Below, one piece after another: positions 8,419-17,163 of a DNA stretch of 64,000 nt (positions are counted from its first letter, which is position 1; the number at the start of each line of letters is the position of its first letter). This stretch comes from Rhodospirillaceae bacterium (GTDB lineage: Bacteria > Pseudomonadota > Alphaproteobacteria > Rhodospirillales > Rhodospirillaceae), in NCBI GenBank assembly GCA_029245025.1, contig JAQWQC010000013.1, positions 62,001 to 126,000 of the forward strand. Direction: 5' to 3'. Position numbers and translations under genes: made by a program. The notes beneath the pieces are model-generated. The model made no database searches and was not told where the DNA came from. It saw nothing but the letters and a program-made list of their open reading frames with translations.

Positions 8419-9102
8419 CTACCACGTCTCCGACCAGGGCCGGATATCAAGCTCATGGGTCCAATTGGTTTTCGACTGCTTGTGTAGGCCATAGTAGGTC
8501 TCCGCAATGTCTGCGGGATCAAGCTTAGAGCCGTCATCGGACTCGCCGATCATGCCGTCGATATTCACGTGCGCAACATGGATGCCCTCGGGACCCAACT
8601 CACGCGCCATGGATTGACCTAATGCTCGCAGAGCAAACTTGCCTGAAGCAAAAGCTCCAAACCCTTTACCGCCGCGCAACGACGCCGTCGCCCCCGTAAA
8701 CAAAATGGTCCCATGTCCCCGCGTTTTCATGCGTTGGGCCGCCGTTCGGCCACACAGGAATCCACCGAAGGCTGTGAATTCCCACACAGTCCGGAATCGC
8801 TCAGCAGACTCTTCAACAATATGCGTCCGCCCGAAGCCCCCACCCGGGTTGTAGACCAGTACCTCGACCGATCCGTGTTCTGCTTCTATATCAGCAAACA
8901 TCTTTTCAACGGCCGCTTCGTCGGTCGCGTCACAGGGATAGGCAACCGCGCGGTCGATGCCAGAAGCTAAGTCCGCAAGACGCTCCGCGTTGCGCGAAAC
9001 AAGTACAGCTGTCATGCCTGCCGCGGCAAATCGGCGCGCAGCGGCAGCACCGAGACCAGGGCCAGCTCCGACGATGACGGCGACGTTTTTGGTGTCGCTC
9101 AT
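8419..9102 (-). CDS. SDR-fold protein lacking catalytic Ser and Tyr
   Basis: This 227-aa protein has the SDR cofactor motif GAGPGLG (residues 12-18) and the conserved RELGPEGIHV segment after the active site. The usual catalytic Tyr is Phe151 in AFASGKF, though Lys155 is kept. The Ser position in ILFTGATASLRGG carries no Ser in register with the Tyr. This pattern is shared by a subgroup of bacterial SDR-like proteins, so it may be a true clade and not decay. It may bind NAD(P) without classical dehydrogenase chemistry. It is followed (on the minus strand) by the GST terminator region and preceded by a PNPOx-like gene in divergent-free, same-strand order. Confidence 0.8.
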   Translation of the reverse strand: MSDTKNVAVIVGAGPGLGAAAARRFAAAGMTAVLVSRNAERLADLASGIDRAVAYPCDATDEAAVEKMFADIEAEHGSVEVLVYNPGGGFGRTHIVEESAERFRTVWEFTAFGGFLCGRTAAQRMKTRGHGTILFTGATASLRGGKGFGAFASGKFALRALGQSMARELGPEGIHVAHVNIDGMIGESDDGSKLDPADIAETYYGLHKQSKTNWTHELDIRPWSETW

Positions 9103-9121
9103 GGCGCGATCCTTCCTATCC

Positions 9122-9745
9122 CTAATCTAAGGCGTAAAGATTGTTACGATTCTCAGCGATGGTTTTGTCGACAGCTGCACCGTCATAACCAGCTACTTGA
9201 TCTTGCAGCATCTGCCCCATCGTCGGCAGGTCAGATCGATCGATATGCTTGTCCTCATTCCACAGGTCTGCCCGCCACACGGCGCGAGCACAGTGCAGAT
9301 AAGCTTCTTCGACAGTGATCACGATAACTGAGATTGGGCTCTTGCCGCCGATGGCAAGGCTCTCCAGTAAGGCAGAATCAGTCGACAACACTGCCCGGCC
9401 GTTGATGCGCAAAGTCTCGTCCATGCCAGGTACCAGCAGCATAAGGCCGACCTTGGGATTCTCAAGAATATTCTCCAGGCTATCGAGGCGGTTGTTGCCA
9501 GGCCAGTCGGGCAGCAGCACTGTAAAGGTATCTCGAACGGTTAAAAATCCTGGGTCTCCGCCCTTGGGTGACGCATCTAAGCTCCCGTCCGCAGCTGAGG
9601 TCGACAACACACAGAAGGGACAACAGGCGATGAAGGCGATGCAGTGCTTATCAAGCTGAGGCAGAACCTTCTTCACAGCCCCTTCCCCTGGCTGCTTGTA
9701 GACGGTTCTTAGCTGCTCTCGGCTGGTGATGTGATGCTCTGACAT
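9122..9745 (-). CDS. Pyridoxamine 5'-phosphate oxidase-like flavoprotein (MSMEG_1061 type)
   Basis: The 207-aa protein has a PNPOx-like split-barrel. Typical pieces are FCVLSTSAADGSLDASPKGG, the barrel strand FTVLLPDWPGNNRLDS, the segment NPKVGLMLLVPG, and LRINGRAVLSTD. It resembles the MSMEG_1061-type family, which binds FMN or F420 and reduces small compounds. I prefer ATG at 9745 (start SEHHITSREQL) over the longer frame to 9925, because the extra N-terminus is not family-like; AGGA lies 9 nt upstream. The SDR-like gene follows 19 nt downstream, so they are likely co-transcribed. Confidence 0.75.
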   Translation of the reverse strand: MSEHHITSREQLRTVYKQPGEGAVKKVLPQLDKHCIAFIACCPFCVLSTSAADGSLDASPKGGDPGFLTVRDTFTVLLPDWPGNNRLDSLENILENPKVGLMLLVPGMDETLRINGRAVLSTDSALLESLAIGGKSPISVIVITVEEAYLHCARAVWRADLWNEDKHIDRSDLPTMGQMLQDQVAGYDGAAVDKTIAENRNNLYALD

Positions 9746-9966
9746 AGGGCTCGATCCTCTTGAACAGTACCGCAGTGTGGCAAGACGCCAGCCTGGGTGC
9801 AACGCACACGGTTGTGATCGGCCCGCATACTGACAAAAAAGTTTTCTCAATGTACCGAAGCACGAGCCCATGCACGTATGATCGCGCAAACGACCCCATG
9901 CACGACTCAAATACAAACGAGCCAATTCACTATAATAAGCAGCGCGACAGATAGTTGCGCCGACGC

Positions 9967-10821
9967 TTATCCCTCAATCGCGCCCTCGATATCGGCAAGG
10001 ACCTCCGGGTACTGATCGGCCATGAAGCCCAGCCAGGCTGACGGCATGCCTTCCAACGACCGGCTTTTGCGGCCAAAGCCGCGTGATACGGAATTGGCTG
10101 TGACCCCCCGCATACCGATCCGTGGATGATTGAAGGTATTGATATCGTTGAACGTGTGGGTGGCGGAGGCGCTCAAAACGTCCGTATCGGAGACCTCTGA
10201 AATCGAGCCATGGTAGGTCGAGCAGTCATTGACGTCGATGGTCAAGTCGAGATCATTAGGCTTTTCAGCCTTCACAACCAAATCGCCGTTGCACCAAACA
10301 TCATCATTGATCACCCAAGCTGGGCCTATCTCGTCTCTGCGAGTCACAGCACCCGATCCCGCGCGGGCGCGGGCCTCTGAAACAACACACGTCAAACCGT
10401 GCGTGCACTTAATCCGCGCCAAGGTGGGCTGCCTCACTGGGCGCTTCTGGCCGGTGTAGGGATTGTGGAAAGTCTCTTACAGTTTTCCCGTCTCCAAATC
10501 GGAATAGAAAATCGTGCTCATGAACGACGACTCGTACAGTCGTTCACCCACATCTTTGACTCTTGAAACCATCCCCACATGCATTTTCCAGAAGGGCGTG
10601 AACTCGCAGTCCCTCAAACCAAACCGGGTTGCTTCGATAAACCAAAACACCGGTTTTTCATCGAAGCTGAAGTTAAGTTTGCGGTGGATGCTGTACAAGT
10701 CTTCGGGCTTGGTTGGGTCTAGCAAACCAGCCGCACCCGCAGACTTAGACCCAATGATGGTTGGAAAACCTGCGCCGCCGACAGCGGCCCCCAAAACCCC
10801 AAGCGCTTCTCTACGTTCCAT
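9967..10821 (-). pseudogene. DUF1838-type Tat-leader protein broken by one in-frame TAA
   Basis: The reading frame runs from ATG at 10821 to a stop at 9967 with one internal TAA at 10477-10479. The first 114 residues have a Tat-like leader (ERREALGVLGAAVGGAG) and PEDLYSIHRKLNFSFDEKPVFW. After the TAA the same frame goes on with ETFHNPYTGQKRPVRQP and ends after about 169 more residues (SAWLGFMADQYPEVL). The two halves together have the length and motif order of DUF1838 family proteins (about 284 aa; K-L-stop-ETFHNPYTG replacing an unbroken strand). No other lesion is seen, so a recent nonsense mutation, a programmed readthrough or a base-call error are all open. Confidence 0.75.
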
Positions 10822-10908
10822 CGTCTCTCTCCCGTGTTGAAGCTCTGCACAGGTTACATCACCCGGCCAGGAACGTTAGGATGATGTGAGACATGGAGGG
10901 GCAAAGAT

Positions 10909-13110
10909 ATGCGCAAGATATTCATGGCAGCCGGATTTGTGCTCGGCTTGGCGGCGTGCTCGGATGCCGCCCCAGAACCCAAAATAGCAATTACTGGCGT
11001 TACCGTGCTGGACGCCACCCAACAATCCGCAAACTCTACAGTTCTGATATCCGGCAATACCATCTTATCGGTCGGCCAGGATAGAGATGTACCCTATGGC
11101 GCGACGGTGATTGACGGAACAGGGAAATTTTTAATCCCTGGTTTGTGGGATGCCCATGTCCACCTGTCCTATTACCCCGACCTTGGTGTTGAAACATCGT
11201 ATCCGCTGTACATCGCCAACGGAATCACGAGTGTGCGCGACACCGGTGGACTGACGGACCTTGTGCTGCCGATGCGGGATGCGGCTCAGGCTGAAGGCGC
11301 GATCGCACCACGGGTGCACATTGCCGGACCCTTAGTGGATGGCACGCAACGCGTCTATGCAGGATTGAACGGTCGGCCGAACATTTCAGTTGGTGTCAGC
11401 ACACCCGACGAAGCCCGCGCTGAAATCGACCGGCTCCACGACACGGGGGTCGACCTCATAAAACTTTATGAAATGAACACCCCAGAAACCTTTTCTGCCG
11501 CAGCCGCTCGTGCCAACGAACTCAACCTGCCCATCACAGCCCATGTGCCCCTGAGCATGGACGCCGTTGACGCGGCAGAAGCCGGAATCGACGGAATGGA
11601 GCATTTGCGCAATCTGGAAATGTCATGCGCCGCTGACTATCAAAGACTGCGGGCAGAGCGGACTCAAATCCTGGCCGACAGCTTGGAGGAAGATGGCGGC
11701 ACGCTACGCAGTTCCCTCCATCTCTTGCAACGCAGTGCGGCGATTGCTGCCCAAGACTCTGTCCGCTGTAATGACGTCATCGCTGCTTTGGCCCGAGAAG
11801 AGGTTTTTCAAACGCCAACGCTCACCGTCAACACCATCGCTACTGAACGGTTGTTCAACCGTTTGCGGTGGAAAAAGACGTTTGCGTACCTCCCCCCTAT
11901 CGTTCAGGAGCAATGGGCTGCCGGAGCCAAGCGCCTGGGTGAAACCATGCGGCCAAGCACAGATGCGGCAGCATTTGCAGCCTGGAGCCTCGCCATGATT
12001 ACAAAGCTTAGGGATGGTGGCGTGAAAATTATGGCGGGCACAGATAACCCGATTGGTTTTCTCACCCCAGGCTTTGCTCTTCATGAAGAGTTGGCCTTCC
12101 TCGTTCAAGGTGGCCTCACACCGATGGATGCGTTGACGGCGGCAACTCTACATCCGGCGCAGTTTATGCGTATGGATGACCACATGGGCACAGTGGAAGC
12201 CGGTAAACTGGCCGACCTTGTTCTTCTAGAGGATGATCCCCGCGAAGACATACGCAACACCCTTTCGATCAATACTGTGATTAAGGATGGAAGAGTATTC
12301 GACCGGACGACGCTTGACGGCATGCTAACTGATTTAAAGGTGAAGGGTCATCGCCGGGCGTCGAGATCAGCATCCAATACAACGACAGGACAGACCAGAA
12401 GTGTCCTGGTTCTTGGCGGCACTGGCCAGTTAGGATCGGAGATCGTAAAAGACCTTGTGGACGCGGGTGAAAAAGTGACCGTATTGGCACGACCGACATC
12501 GAACAGAGAGCGATTGCAAGGTCTCGACGTCTCTTACGTCGTCGGAGACATGTTGAATATGGAAGACATGACTCAGGTCTTTACCGGCAACACCTATCAG
12601 ATTGTTATCGACGCCTCCGGGCTGCCAAGTGCAAGAGGTGATCATTCATTCTACGTCAACTCGCAGAAAATCATCTCAAAGCTGGCCCACGACACAGGCG
12701 TTGAGCAGGTCATCTTGCACGGCGCTATCGGAGCGGGTGACAGCGCGGAAATGTTTCTGGCGGAGAACTTGCCGGAGTTTCAGCGCGTCTCGATCGCAGC
12801 CAAATCAGAAGCGGAGGTCGTGCTTAAGAACAGCGGCGTGCCCTTCACCATTATCCGTCATATGACGTTGCTGCCGATAGAAACCAACGAGTCAGGCAGC
12901 GCCCAACTGACCGATGATCGCACTGCCATCGGGGCCATATCCCGAGACGGACTGGCTAGGTTGACGATGGAATGTCTTGGTGCGCCGAAGTGTATCAACG
13001 CCACGCTGCACGCCATTGATCTGGATGTGGAACTGACAGGGCGGTACTCAGGCATGTGGGACAGATATAAAACAGTACTGAAACCGGAGTTTTATAAACG
13101 GCCAGAGTGA
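10909..13110 (+). CDS. Lipoprotein amidohydrolase fused to an NmrA-like NAD(P)-binding domain
   Basis: This 733-aa protein begins with a lipoprotein signal (lipobox LAAC, Cys17). Residues about 25-465 form an amidohydrolase TIM barrel: His83 and His85 in WDAHVH, Lys185 in DLIKLYE, His212 in ITAHV, His232 in GMEHL, Asp379 in AGTDNP, and the closing GKLADLVLLEDDP. Residues about 497-733 form an atypical SDR/NmrA domain starting VLVLGGTGQLGSEI (503-509 is the dinucleotide motif). Amidohydrolases of this imidazolonepropionase/prolidase-like type hydrolyse cyclic amides or peptides and are usually 420-470 aa. The fusion is unusual, since NAD(P) is not expected outside the cytoplasm. The junction (470-497) is a basic, low-complexity linker. 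Confidence 0.8.
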   Translation: MRKIFMAAGFVLGLAACSDAAPEPKIAITGVTVLDATQQSANSTVLISGNTILSVGQDRDVPYGATVIDGTGKFLIPGLWDAHVHLSYYPDLGVETSYPLYIANGITSVRDTGGLTDLVLPMRDAAQAEGAIAPRVHIAGPLVDGTQRVYAGLNGRPNISVGVSTPDEARAEIDRLHDTGVDLIKLYEMNTPETFSAAAARANELNLPITAHVPLSMDAVDAAEAGIDGMEHLRNLEMSCAADYQRLRAERTQILADSLEEDGGTLRSSLHLLQRSAAIAAQDSVRCNDVIAALAREEVFQTPTLTVNTIATERLFNRLRWKKTFAYLPPIVQEQWAAGAKRLGETMRPSTDAAAFAAWSLAMITKLRDGGVKIMAGTDNPIGFLTPGFALHEELAFLVQGGLTPMDALTAATLHPAQFMRMDDHMGTVEAGKLADLVLLEDDPREDIRNTLSINTVIKDGRVFDRTTLDGMLTDLKVKGHRRASRSASNTTTGQTRSVLVLGGTGQLGSEIVKDLVDAGEKVTVLARPTSNRERLQGLDVSYVVGDMLNMEDMTQVFTGNTYQIVIDASGLPSARGDHSFYVNSQKIISKLAHDTGVEQVILHGAIGAGDSAEMFLAENLPEFQRVSIAAKSEAEVVLKNSGVPFTIIRHMTLLPIETNESGSAQLTDDRTAIGAISRDGLARLTMECLGAPKCINATLHAIDLDVELTGRYSGMWDRYKTVLKPEFYKRPE

Positions 13111-13197
13111 CCGGCCAGTTTAACAGCTGTGCGACCATACAAATATTGGTAAGCTTAACACGATTGAGATACGAAATTCGAATCCACTAGCCATCTA

Positions 13198-13611
13198 TTG
13201 AGTGAGCTTTCATTCGGAAGGACAAAAATAAAATACCAGAGTGTCGTAAGTGGACTGTTTTTGATTATAGGCTTTGCTTTCGTTCTCCCAACTTCCTTGG
13301 CTGCGCAAGACGTGTGCAACTGTCTTGGAAGCACTGAGATGGGTGGACCCTGTTATGCCGGGGTCGGTGGTCCGGCATACGCTGGCGTCGGCGCCCCCTG
13401 CCACCCAGACCAACTTAATCAGGTAGGCATTCTTCGTCCCGAGAAAAAATCACGAGGCTTGTTTGGGCTCGGCCCCTTGTTCGGTGGACGGCAGAATGGT
13501 GCCCAAGCACCAAACAATTATGATATCGGCGGCCCATGTTACGCCGATGTTGGAGGCCCTTGTTTTAAAGGCCATGGTGAAACCGCCAACACTTGTAAGG
13601 GTTTCTGCTAG
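13198..13611 (+). CDS. Secreted Gly/Cys-repeat protein (GGPCYAGVGG repeats)
   Basis: An N-terminal hydrophobic segment ending AAQDVC suggests Sec export. The body holds imperfect repeats of the form GGPCYAGVGGPAYAGVGAPC, repeated again near the C-terminus (GGPCYADVGGPCFKGHG), with many Cys. I do not know the family's function; the regular Cys spacing suggests disulfides or metal binding in the periplasm. The start is uncertain: the frame opens at TTG 13198 without a clear ribosome site, and no ATG or GTG exists before the signal sequence. It lies alone between the amidohydrolase fusion and the convergent aldehyde dehydrogenase. Confidence 0.6.
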   Translation: MSELSFGRTKIKYQSVVSGLFLIIGFAFVLPTSLAAQDVCNCLGSTEMGGPCYAGVGGPAYAGVGAPCHPDQLNQVGILRPEKKSRGLFGLGPLFGGRQNGAQAPNNYDIGGPCYADVGGPCFKGHGETANTCKGFC

Positions 13612-13637
13612 TCAAAGGCCGGTTTACAGCCCGTCCC

Positions 13638-15152
13638 CTACACCACCGCACAAACCGTTTTGGTTTCAAGATAGTTCCCCACCGCTTGCATGCCTGAGTC
13701 GCGGCTCCAGCCGGATTCCTTAAAGCCGCCAATGGGTAAGCTGGCATCAAACATCAGATGACAATTGATCCACACGGTCCCCGCTTTGATCGCCGAGGCG
13801 AGCCGCGTCGCTTTAGAGATATCCTGGGTCCACACACTTGCCGCCAACCCGTACTTGCTGTCATTGGCCATGGCCGGAACATCATCCATGGAGTCAATGG
13901 GCGCTGCGACCACCACTGGGCCAAAAATTTCTTCCTGCACTACGGCCATATCCTGGCTGGTATTGGCGATGACGGTTGGTGAAATGAATGTTCCGGTATC
14001 GCCAAGCTGCTCGCCGCCGACGACCACTTCTGCTCCGGCCGATACTCCACCATCGATGAAGCCTTTTACGCGATCCGCCTGAACCTTGCTGACCATCGGG
14101 CCAATTTGCGTCGATTGCTCAAGGCCGTGCCCCATCTGCATGCCCTTGGCGATGTCGGCAATGCCAGAGACCACGTTATCGAAGGCTTTCTTTTCCACGT
14201 ACAAGCGTGAACCAGCGACACAGACCTGACCGCCGTTAAAGAAGATGGCATTGGCCGCACCCGGGATGGCCATATCCATTTCTGCATCGGCCATGACGAT
14301 GGAGGGCGATTTGCCACCCAGCTCCAACGCCACCTTTTTCATGTTGCCCTTGGCGGCGTCGATAATTTTACGACCCGTTGGGGTTGAACCAGTAAAGGCA
14401 ATTTTGTCGACGTCCATATGCTCAGCCAATGCCTGCCCTGCTTCCAGCCCGAGCCCCGTGATAATGTTGAACACACCCGGCGGCACACCAGCCTCCATGA
14501 TCAACTCGCCCAGGCGAATGGCCGTGAGGGATGTGTCTTCCGCAGGCTTGAGCACCATCGAGCAGCCAGCCGCCAAACAGGGTGCGATCTTCATCGCTTC
14601 CAAAACCAAGGGACTGTTCCATGGTGTGATGGCTCCGACCACGCCAATGGCTTCCTTTTGGGTGTAGGCAAACATCTTTTTGCCTTCGGGCTGATAGTTG
14701 ATCGACGGCGTAATCGTCTCACCTTGGATCTTGGTCGTCATGCCCGAGAAATACCGGAACTGCTGTGCCGCCCCTGGGATTTCAGCCCAACGCCCGACAA
14801 ACAACGGCTTGCCTTGATCAAGGGTTTCCAGTTCCGCCAACTCATCAATATTGGCTTCCATCAGCTCGCCGATTTTCCACAAGATGCGGCTGCGGTCGTC
14901 GGGTGTCATATCCCGCCACACCCCGCTTTCGAAACTGTCACGCGCCGCTTTAACGGCTGCATCGACATCTGCGGCAGCGCCTCTGGGAATCGTGCCGATG
15001 ACAGCGCCCGTAGCTGGATCCTTCGAGCCCAGACGCTCACCTGAAGCGGCATCAACCCACTCCCCGTTGATAAGCATTTTCTTGGCGGCGGATGCGAGGA
15101 AAGATTGGGCGCCAGCGGTTTGCGGCTCTACATCGTTGACGATGACATTCAT
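13638..15152 (-). CDS. Aldehyde dehydrogenase (NAD(P)-dependent)
   Basis: The 504-aa protein has all landmarks of the ALDH superfamily: Asn179 in TPWNSP, the cofactor turn FTGSTPTG near 253-260, Glu277 in LELGGKSP, and the nucleophile Cys311 in GGQVCVAGSRLYV. Length is typical for betaine-aldehyde or phenylacetaldehyde-type dehydrogenases. It oxidises an aldehyde to the acid in the cytoplasm. It is the last gene of a minus-strand run (19912 down to 13638) that includes a flavin monooxygenase and a flavin reductase, so it likely serves the same catabolic route. Confidence 0.9.
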   Translation of the reverse strand: MNVIVNDVEPQTAGAQSFLASAAKKMLINGEWVDAASGERLGSKDPATGAVIGTIPRGAAADVDAAVKAARDSFESGVWRDMTPDDRSRILWKIGELMEANIDELAELETLDQGKPLFVGRWAEIPGAAQQFRYFSGMTTKIQGETITPSINYQPEGKKMFAYTQKEAIGVVGAITPWNSPLVLEAMKIAPCLAAGCSMVLKPAEDTSLTAIRLGELIMEAGVPPGVFNIITGLGLEAGQALAEHMDVDKIAFTGSTPTGRKIIDAAKGNMKKVALELGGKSPSIVMADAEMDMAIPGAANAIFFNGGQVCVAGSRLYVEKKAFDNVVSGIADIAKGMQMGHGLEQSTQIGPMVSKVQADRVKGFIDGGVSAGAEVVVGGEQLGDTGTFISPTVIANTSQDMAVVQEEIFGPVVVAAPIDSMDDVPAMANDSKYGLAASVWTQDISKATRLASAIKAGTVWINCHLMFDASLPIGGFKESGWSRDSGMQAVGNYLETKTVCAVV

Positions 15153-15276
15153 GACGGTGCTCCCTGAGGCAGACTGATGTGCGTTGTTGTTGAGGCAACT
15201 CTAGGACAGAGGTGCGATGCTGGCGCGGGGCATAGATCGGGTCGCCACAGAGTGGACTCTCCAGGGACGTCCCAAT

Positions 15277-15417
15277 TTATGCCGTGGGCCGCCACACCAC
15301 CAGAACGGACTCATCATCATCTGCGGCAACACCATCGTGGTAAGCCGAAACGGCCTCAACTGTGGCTTCACACAGGCCTGCGCCATCATCGGCCGGGAGA
15401 GCTTTGACCAACTCTAG
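15277..15417 (-). pseudogene. Possible C-terminal remnant of a PP2C/SpoIIE-like phosphatase
   Basis: In the 270-nt gap between the aldehyde dehydrogenase and its neighbour, the minus strand holds about 46 codons without a start, ending in TAA at 15277-15279. The peptide ends in DDDESVLVVWRP, which resembles the final DD-x-T/S-LLV-R strand of PP2C-like phosphatases. The resemblance is short and could be chance. Nothing else is seen in this gap. Confidence 0.25.
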
Positions 15418-15424
15418 GTGACGG

Positions 15425-16213
15425 CTAAGGACCGACTTCCAACTTGGTCAAACGATACTCGCGACCATTGGCCGTAGCCACATACCGCACCAGAATCTGA
15501 TCCTCGCTCCACAACCAGATGTCATAGCGCCCAAAGTAGAAGGAGTAGTGGTCGGCCTCAAAGGTGCCCGCGGGAACGGTCACGGTCTCGCGCCCATGAT
15601 AGATGATTTCATTATCAACCATTTGGCCAATGCCACGGATGCCCTCTCCGCTGGTGGTTACCATGTTATAGAGCGCGTGCGTCTGTCCACCCGGCTCTCT
15701 TTTATCATGAGACTGAACCTGCCAGCCTTCGGTGATGACAGGGTGTAGTCGCAGAGAAAACTTTTCGGGGACTAATTCACTGAGCGTTGCGGTTCCCCTG
15801 GGACCAACGATATTGCCGTGGAGAATGTCGTCTAATGGTGCGGTCAGCGGCTCCATCCAAAATCGCGCTGACCCCCCGTAAGCCCCAAAGCGCCAAAAGT
15901 TGGCGTAGGCGTCGAGTGGCCGGAATTTCTCGTCGACACGCAAGATAACATTGCTCTGGTGGCCCTGCTCACGCAGATCGACAAACGCCTCGACTGTACG
16001 CGACCCATCTGGATGGGCCGTGACGATCCAATCCTCATGGCCGCGAATGACAGCCGACTCTAAGAAGCCGTAGTCGTAGGTACCCTTGATCCATTTAGTA
16101 TTGGCTTGAGGTGTGTTGGATTGCGGCTCGTCTTCAGCCAATGAACCCGCAGAAACGGCAAACGCGACAGCGAACGCGAGAAGGGTTTTGGTTATGTCCC
16201 TACCCGTCGCCAT
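15425..16213 (-). CDS. Exported GREE-TVPAGTF family protein (paralogue 3)
   Basis: The 262-aa protein has a Sec signal peptide (about residues 1-26, ending AGSLA). Its mature part shares the pattern of the two paralogues at 5375-6793: DGSRTVEAFVDL near the N-terminus, RVDEKFRPLDAYANFW in the middle, and GRETVTVPAGTFEADHYSF near 215-233, followed by DIWLWSEDQILVRY. Function unknown. Export here, and its absence in the others, suggests paralogues working in different compartments. It sits 2 nt downstream of a polysaccharide-deacetylase-like gene, so the two are co-transcribed. Confidence 0.6.
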   Translation of the reverse strand: MATGRDITKTLLAFAVAFAVSAGSLAEDEPQSNTPQANTKWIKGTYDYGFLESAVIRGHEDWIVTAHPDGSRTVEAFVDLREQGHQSNVILRVDEKFRPLDAYANFWRFGAYGGSARFWMEPLTAPLDDILHGNIVGPRGTATLSELVPEKFSLRLHPVITEGWQVQSHDKREPGGQTHALYNMVTTSGEGIRGIGQMVDNEIIYHGRETVTVPAGTFEADHYSFYFGRYDIWLWSEDQILVRYVATANGREYRLTKLEVGP

Positions 16214-16214
16214 C

Positions 16215-17129
16215 TTATTTGATGTGCCCTTCGTTGTTATTCATGTACCACTCGGCGATTCCTTCGCGGGTGGCGAACCAAACACCTTCGAGGCCTTTGG
16301 CAAACTCCAAGAATTCAGCAACAGCGCGCGCACGATACGCCCGGCCCGTGACGTGCGGATGGAGACCCACATTCATCATGCGTCCCGACCCCTGCTCGGT
16401 CGCTTCCTGATGCAACACAGACAGTTCTTCAATCAAAATGTCTCGCATCTCAGACGTGGTATGGCCACGCCGGGTGAGAATTGTGAAGTCGTTGATTTCG
16501 TTTGAGTACGGCGTGGAGACAATCGGGCCCGCGTCTGTTTGCAGCATGTAGGGCTGATCATCATTGAGCAAATCGCAGAAGAAGATGCAGCCGTTCTCCG
16601 CCAAAATTTCGGGCGTGTTGGGTGTGCCGCGCAAAGACGACGACAACCAGCCCTTAGCCGGCTTGCCGTAAAATTTTTCGTATTCTTGCAAAGTTGCTTC
16701 AACGATCTTGCGCTCGGCGGCAAGATCACCCTTGAGACCTGTGAGCAACTCACCCTGTTCATAGTTATGGGCGACCACTTCCCAGCCTTCATCTTTCGGC
16801 ACTTGGGCAATTTCAGGACGCTCAAGCAAGGTCTTGGCGTTGACGGTGCAACCGGGAGCCACACCCGCTTTGCGGAAGACATCGAACAACCGCCATATGC
16901 CAACCCGTTGACCATACTCACGCCAGGTGAAATTTGGGAAATCGGGAATCCGACCCGGCAACACGTCTGGCAAAATTGGTGGGCCACCTGCGTAGTAGGC
17001 TTCGTCGGTGTCCTTGGTCATATCCCAATGCTCAAGGTTGAGCGTGAGAATAAGGGCGACTTTTTTATCGTCAGGCCACTTCAAGGGACCGCGTTGGGCG
17101 ATGCCCGAAAAAGGATAACTCATGACCAC
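16215..17129 (-). CDS. Polysaccharide deacetylase (NodB-fold) / allantoinase-like hydrolase
   Basis: The 304-aa protein lacks a signal peptide and has the NodB-homology fold of cytoplasmic PuuE/HpPgdA-type proteins: ALILTLNLEHWDM near the N-terminus, GCTVNAKTLLERPEI, GWEVVAHNYEQGE with the metal-site His, TPEILAENGCIFFCD, and the C-terminal GRMMNVGLHPHVTGR. Relatives of this kind hydrolyse cyclic amides such as allantoin or act on small molecules, not on cell-wall glycans. The start is GTG at 17129, with AGGAG 9 nt upstream; an ATG two codons on is possible. Its place between a maleate-isomerase-fold gene and a flavin monooxygenase points to a ring-opening or amide-hydrolysing step. Confidence 0.75.
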   Translation of the reverse strand: MVMSYPFSGIAQRGPLKWPDDKKVALILTLNLEHWDMTKDTDEAYYAGGPPILPDVLPGRIPDFPNFTWREYGQRVGIWRLFDVFRKAGVAPGCTVNAKTLLERPEIAQVPKDEGWEVVAHNYEQGELLTGLKGDLAAERKIVEATLQEYEKFYGKPAKGWLSSSLRGTPNTPEILAENGCIFFCDLLNDDQPYMLQTDAGPIVSTPYSNEINDFTILTRRGHTTSEMRDILIEELSVLHQEATEQGSGRMMNVGLHPHVTGRAYRARAVAEFLEFAKGLEGVWFATREGIAEWYMNNNEGHIK

Positions 17130-17163
17130 GGGAACATACTCCTAAGGGTTGGAAAGAATCGGC

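Noticed and set aside
9746-9925. N-terminal extension of the PNPOx-like gene
   Set aside because: The extra residues do not resemble the family or a signal peptide; ATG at 9745 fits.
11386-11604. Minus-strand frames inside the amidohydrolase fusion
   Set aside because: Antisense shadows with no start context or family features.
13321-13570. Repeats in the Gly/Cys protein as a possible CRISPR or tandem DNA repeat
   Set aside because: The units are short, imperfect at DNA level and in frame; they repeat as protein, with no spacers.
15177-15417. Plus-strand frames in the gap after the aldehyde dehydrogenase
   Set aside because: No family features; the minus-strand remnant explains the composition better, and that too is weak.
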